Origin: Haematospirillum sp. H4485
GTDB taxonomy: Bacteria; Pseudomonadota; Alphaproteobacteria; Rhodospirillales; Rhodospirillaceae
Assembly (NCBI RefSeq): GCF_012102745.1
Contig: NZ_JAAVSY010000001.1
Coordinates: 124,001 to 188,000 of the forward strand
Direction: 5' to 3'
Length of the DNA: 64,000 nucleotides
Shown: positions 61,828 to 64,000 of the stretch, one piece after another
How positions within the stretch are numbered: the first letter of the stretch is position 1
Layout: every line of letters begins with the position of its first letter
Notes under the pieces: model-generated
Told to the model about the DNA's origin: nothing
Database searches by the model: none
Seen by the model: the letters and a program-made list of their open reading frames with translations, nothing else
Translations under genes and position numbers: made by a program

Positions 61828-64000
61828 ATGCAGAATGCCTTTGTTCACCTCCGCCTTCACACGCCCTATTCAATGTCCGAAGGGGCGATACCGATCAAGA
61901 CGCTTGGCAAGACATGTCGCGAACGCGGTATGCCGGCTGTTGCCATTACTGATACCCGCAACCTGTTCGGTGGGCTGGAGTTTTCGGTAACCTTGGCCGC
62001 AGATGGTGTGCAACCGATTATCGGATGCCAGGTTGCCGTGGAACGCGGCGGGGATACTGACCCCCCACGGGGTCGGCCGGATATGGTGCCAGACCAATTT
62101 GATGATCTTGTTCTGTTGTGTCAGAATGCTGTTGGTTACAGCAATCTTATTGCGCTGATTTCTCATGCATTTATGGCGGCAGAGAGTGGTGAGATACCAA
62201 AGATACGCCGCCCTGATCTGGAATCTCGAAGTGAAGGATTGTTGTGTCTGACGGGTGGGGTTTCCGGGCCGGTTGGTTATCGGATACTGAATGGTGGCTC
62301 ACAGCCTGCTGAGGCTGAGTTGCAGTGGCTTGGATCGGTTTTCCCCGGGCGGCTGTATATGGAAATACAGCGCCATGATACCCCGGAAGAAAACAGAACC
62401 GAGCCTGTTTTTCTCGATCTTGCTTACAAGCACGGGCTTCCTCTTGTCGCTACGAACGATTGTTATTTCCCGGATCGCGAGTTATTCGAGGCTCATGATG
62501 TCCTGATTTGTATGTCGCAAAAGCTGACGGTTTCTGCGACCGAGCGGCGGCGGTTGACGCCGGAGCATTATCTGAAATCGGCCGCTGAAATGCGGGAGCT
62601 TTTTCAGGATCTGCCGGAGGCCATTGATAATACCCTGACGATTGCCCGCCGCTGTGCAGTGATGGTGGAGAAGCGCAAGCCAATCCTGCCGCGTTCAGCG
62701 CGTGCCGTGGACAGTTCAGAAGAAGATGTGTTACGCCAGATGGCCCGCGAAGGGTTGGAAAGGCGCCTGCCTGTTCATGTTTACATGCCGGGCATGACAG
62801 AGGATGAGAAAGAGAAGGTCGCTGCACCCTACTATCAAAGGCTTGCGTTCGAACTGGATGTGATCATCCAGATGGGCTTTCCCGGTTACTTTATCATTGT
62901 TGCTGATTTCATCCAGTGGGCGAAAGACAACGACGTACCCGTTGGTCCGGGGCGTGGTTCCGGTGCTGGTTCCTTGGTCGCATGGGCGCTGACCATCACC
63001 GACCTTGATCCCCTGCGCTTCCAGCTTCTCTTTGAGCGGTTCCTGAATCCGGAGCGCGTTTCAATGCCGGACTTCGATATCGATTTTTGTCAGGAGCGGC
63101 GAGGGGAAGTCATTGACTATGTGCAGAAGACATACGGACGTGACCGTGTTGCACAAATTATAACTTTTGGAAAGTTGCAGGCCAGGGCTGTGTTGCGGTC
63201 TGTTGGTCGTGTTCTGGAAATGCCCCTGGGTTATGTTGACCGTATCTGCAAGCTGGTGCCCAACAATCCGGCCAACCCTGTCAGCTTGCAGGAAGCCATT
63301 GTTCAGGAACCGCAGTTACAGGCGCTGCGTGACAGTGATCCCCAGGTTGCCCAGCTGCTGTCTATTGGTCAGCGCCTGGAGGGGCTTTATTCCCACGCAT
63401 CAACCCATGCGGCCGGCGTGGTGATTGGCGATCGTCCTTTGGACCAGCTGGTTCCGATGTACCGCGATCCCGGGTCAGACATGCCGGTGACCCAGTTCAA
63501 TATGAAGTGGGTTGAATCCGCAGGGCTTGTGAAGTTTGACTTTCTTGGCCTGAAAACGCTGACTGTACTGCAGAAGGCTGTCAACCTGTTGCGGGAGAGA
63601 GGGAGACAGATCGATCTGTCTTCCCTGCCTCTGGATGATCCGAAAACCTATGACATGCTTGGTCGTGGAGAGGCAGCAGGCGTGTTCCAGCTGGAATCCC
63701 AAGGAATGCGGGATGTCCTGACGCGGATGAAACCTGACTGCCTGGAAGACATTATCGCGGTTGTTGCCCTGTATCGACCGGGTCCGATGGATAATATTCC
63801 TTCTTACATTGCCCGCAAGCAGGGTACCGAGCCAATTGACTATATGCATCCCAGCCTGGAGCCGATCCTGAAGGAAACGTACGGGATCATGATCTACCAA
63901 GAGCAGGTCATGCAGGCAGCTCAGGTTCTGGCAGGCTATTCCCTTGGTACTGCGGACTTGTTGCGTCGGGCCATGGGGAAAAAGATCAAGGAGGAAATGG
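61828..64000 (+). CDS. dnaE: DNA polymerase III subunit alpha, 3' end outside window
   Basis: The replicative polymerase. About 724 codons are present; the full protein is normally ~1150 aa. The N-terminal PHP domain begins MQNAFVHLRLHTPYSMSEGA, where the second metal-binding His of active PHP domains is replaced by Arg (HLRLH), as in E. coli DnaE. The polymerase core shows VGPGRGSGAGSLVAWALTI, the catalytic aspartates in MPDFDIDF, HASTHAAGVVIGD and RPGPMDNIPSYIARK. ATG 61828 was chosen from the family start. It continues past base 64000. Confidence 0.95.
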   Translation, partial: MQNAFVHLRLHTPYSMSEGAIPIKTLGKTCRERGMPAVAITDTRNLFGGLEFSVTLAADGVQPIIGCQVAVERGGDTDPPRGRPDMVPDQFDDLVLLCQNAVGYSNLIALISHAFMAAESGEIPKIRRPDLESRSEGLLCLTGGVSGPVGYRILNGGSQPAEAELQWLGSVFPGRLYMEIQRHDTPEENRTEPVFLDLAYKHGLPLVATNDCYFPDRELFEAHDVLICMSQKLTVSATERRRLTPEHYLKSAAEMRELFQDLPEAIDNTLTIARRCAVMVEKRKPILPRSARAVDSSEEDVLRQMAREGLERRLPVHVYMPGMTEDEKEKVAAPYYQRLAFELDVIIQMGFPGYFIIVADFIQWAKDNDVPVGPGRGSGAGSLVAWALTITDLDPLRFQLLFERFLNPERVSMPDFDIDFCQERRGEVIDYVQKTYGRDRVAQIITFGKLQARAVLRSVGRVLEMPLGYVDRICKLVPNNPANPVSLQEAIVQEPQLQALRDSDPQVAQLLSIGQRLEGLYSHASTHAAGVVIGDRPLDQLVPMYRDPGSDMPVTQFNMKWVESAGLVKFDFLGLKTLTVLQKAVNLLRERGRQIDLSSLPLDDPKTYDMLGRGEAAGVFQLESQGMRDVLTRMKPDCLEDIIAVVALYRPGPMDNIPSYIARKQGTEPIDYMHPSLEPILKETYGIMIYQEQVMQAAQVLAGYSLGTADLLRRAMGKKIKEEM

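Overview
This window is a stretch of bacterial chromosome that reads as an alphaproteobacterium, most likely from the Rhodospirillales. The reasons are a GcrA cell-cycle regulator, the short alphaproteobacterial prolyl-tRNA synthetase, a three-gene (pntAA/pntAB/pntB) transhydrogenase as in Rhodospirillum, 6S RNA between zapA and the 5-formyl-THF cyclo-ligase gene, a ruvCAB-ybgC-tolQRAB-pal-cpoB-tilS-ftsH-folP-glmM block, and small alphaproteobacterial families (DUF4164, DUF465/YdcH, DUF1491). I do not name a species. I see no insertion sequence, prophage, CRISPR array, tRNA or rRNA. Both ends cut genes: efp on the left and dnaE on the right.

Layout. 1-5.1 kb: efp (partial) divergent from its modifying ligase epmA; a minus-strand pair ending in thiE; then DUF4164, zapA, 6S RNA, the folate cyclo-ligase and a YmdB-type phosphodiesterase. 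5.2-20.6 kb: one long plus-strand housekeeping block for translation regulation (yebC), Holliday-junction resolution (ruvCAB), the Tol-Pal envelope system, tRNA-Ile lysidine synthesis (tilS), membrane proteolysis (ftsH), folate (folP), cell-wall precursor (glmM) and thiamine (thiD). 20.7-28 kb is the most accessory-like part: two paralogous RTX calcium-binding proteins, an E. coli-type serA, a RidA protein, a hemerythrin-domain protein and a secreted glycosidase-like protein. 28-34.3 kb: an Rrf2-type regulator followed by sufB-sufC-sufD-sufS-sufT-sufA (Fe-S cluster assembly). 34.5-37.5 kb: transhydrogenase. 37.6-41 kb (minus): phenylacetate-CoA ligase, a PaaI-like thioesterase, a small membrane protein and uppP. 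41-46.9 kb: uup, then a minus-strand ABC importer set, a degenerate hemerythrin-like ORF and a DedA protein. 47-54 kb: purEK, a degenerate GGDEF protein, 6-phosphofructokinase, ubiX, two tiny YdcH-like proteins, a parvulin, DUF1491, a canonical bacteriohemerythrin, a candidate small RNA and gcrA. 54-64 kb: an MFS transporter, proS, lolC/E-lolD, a secreted EndoU-type nuclease, a Dcu-type C4-dicarboxylate transporter and the first two thirds of dnaE.

The lifestyle suggested is a microaerobic or facultative one: three hemerythrin-fold ORFs, Suf rather than Isc in view, proton-translocating transhydrogenase and an anaerobic-type dicarboxylate exchanger. I did not find a clearly new multi-gene system. 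The observations I rate highest are a candidate small RNA at 53656-53755 with CCTCC motifs and its own terminator, a G8 tract in the ribosome-binding region of the first RTX gene, a perfect 20-bp inverted repeat upstream of the suf regulator, the secreted EndoU nuclease, the hemerythrin set, and the degenerate GGDEF protein. All starts were chosen by eye from family N-termini and ribosome-binding sites.
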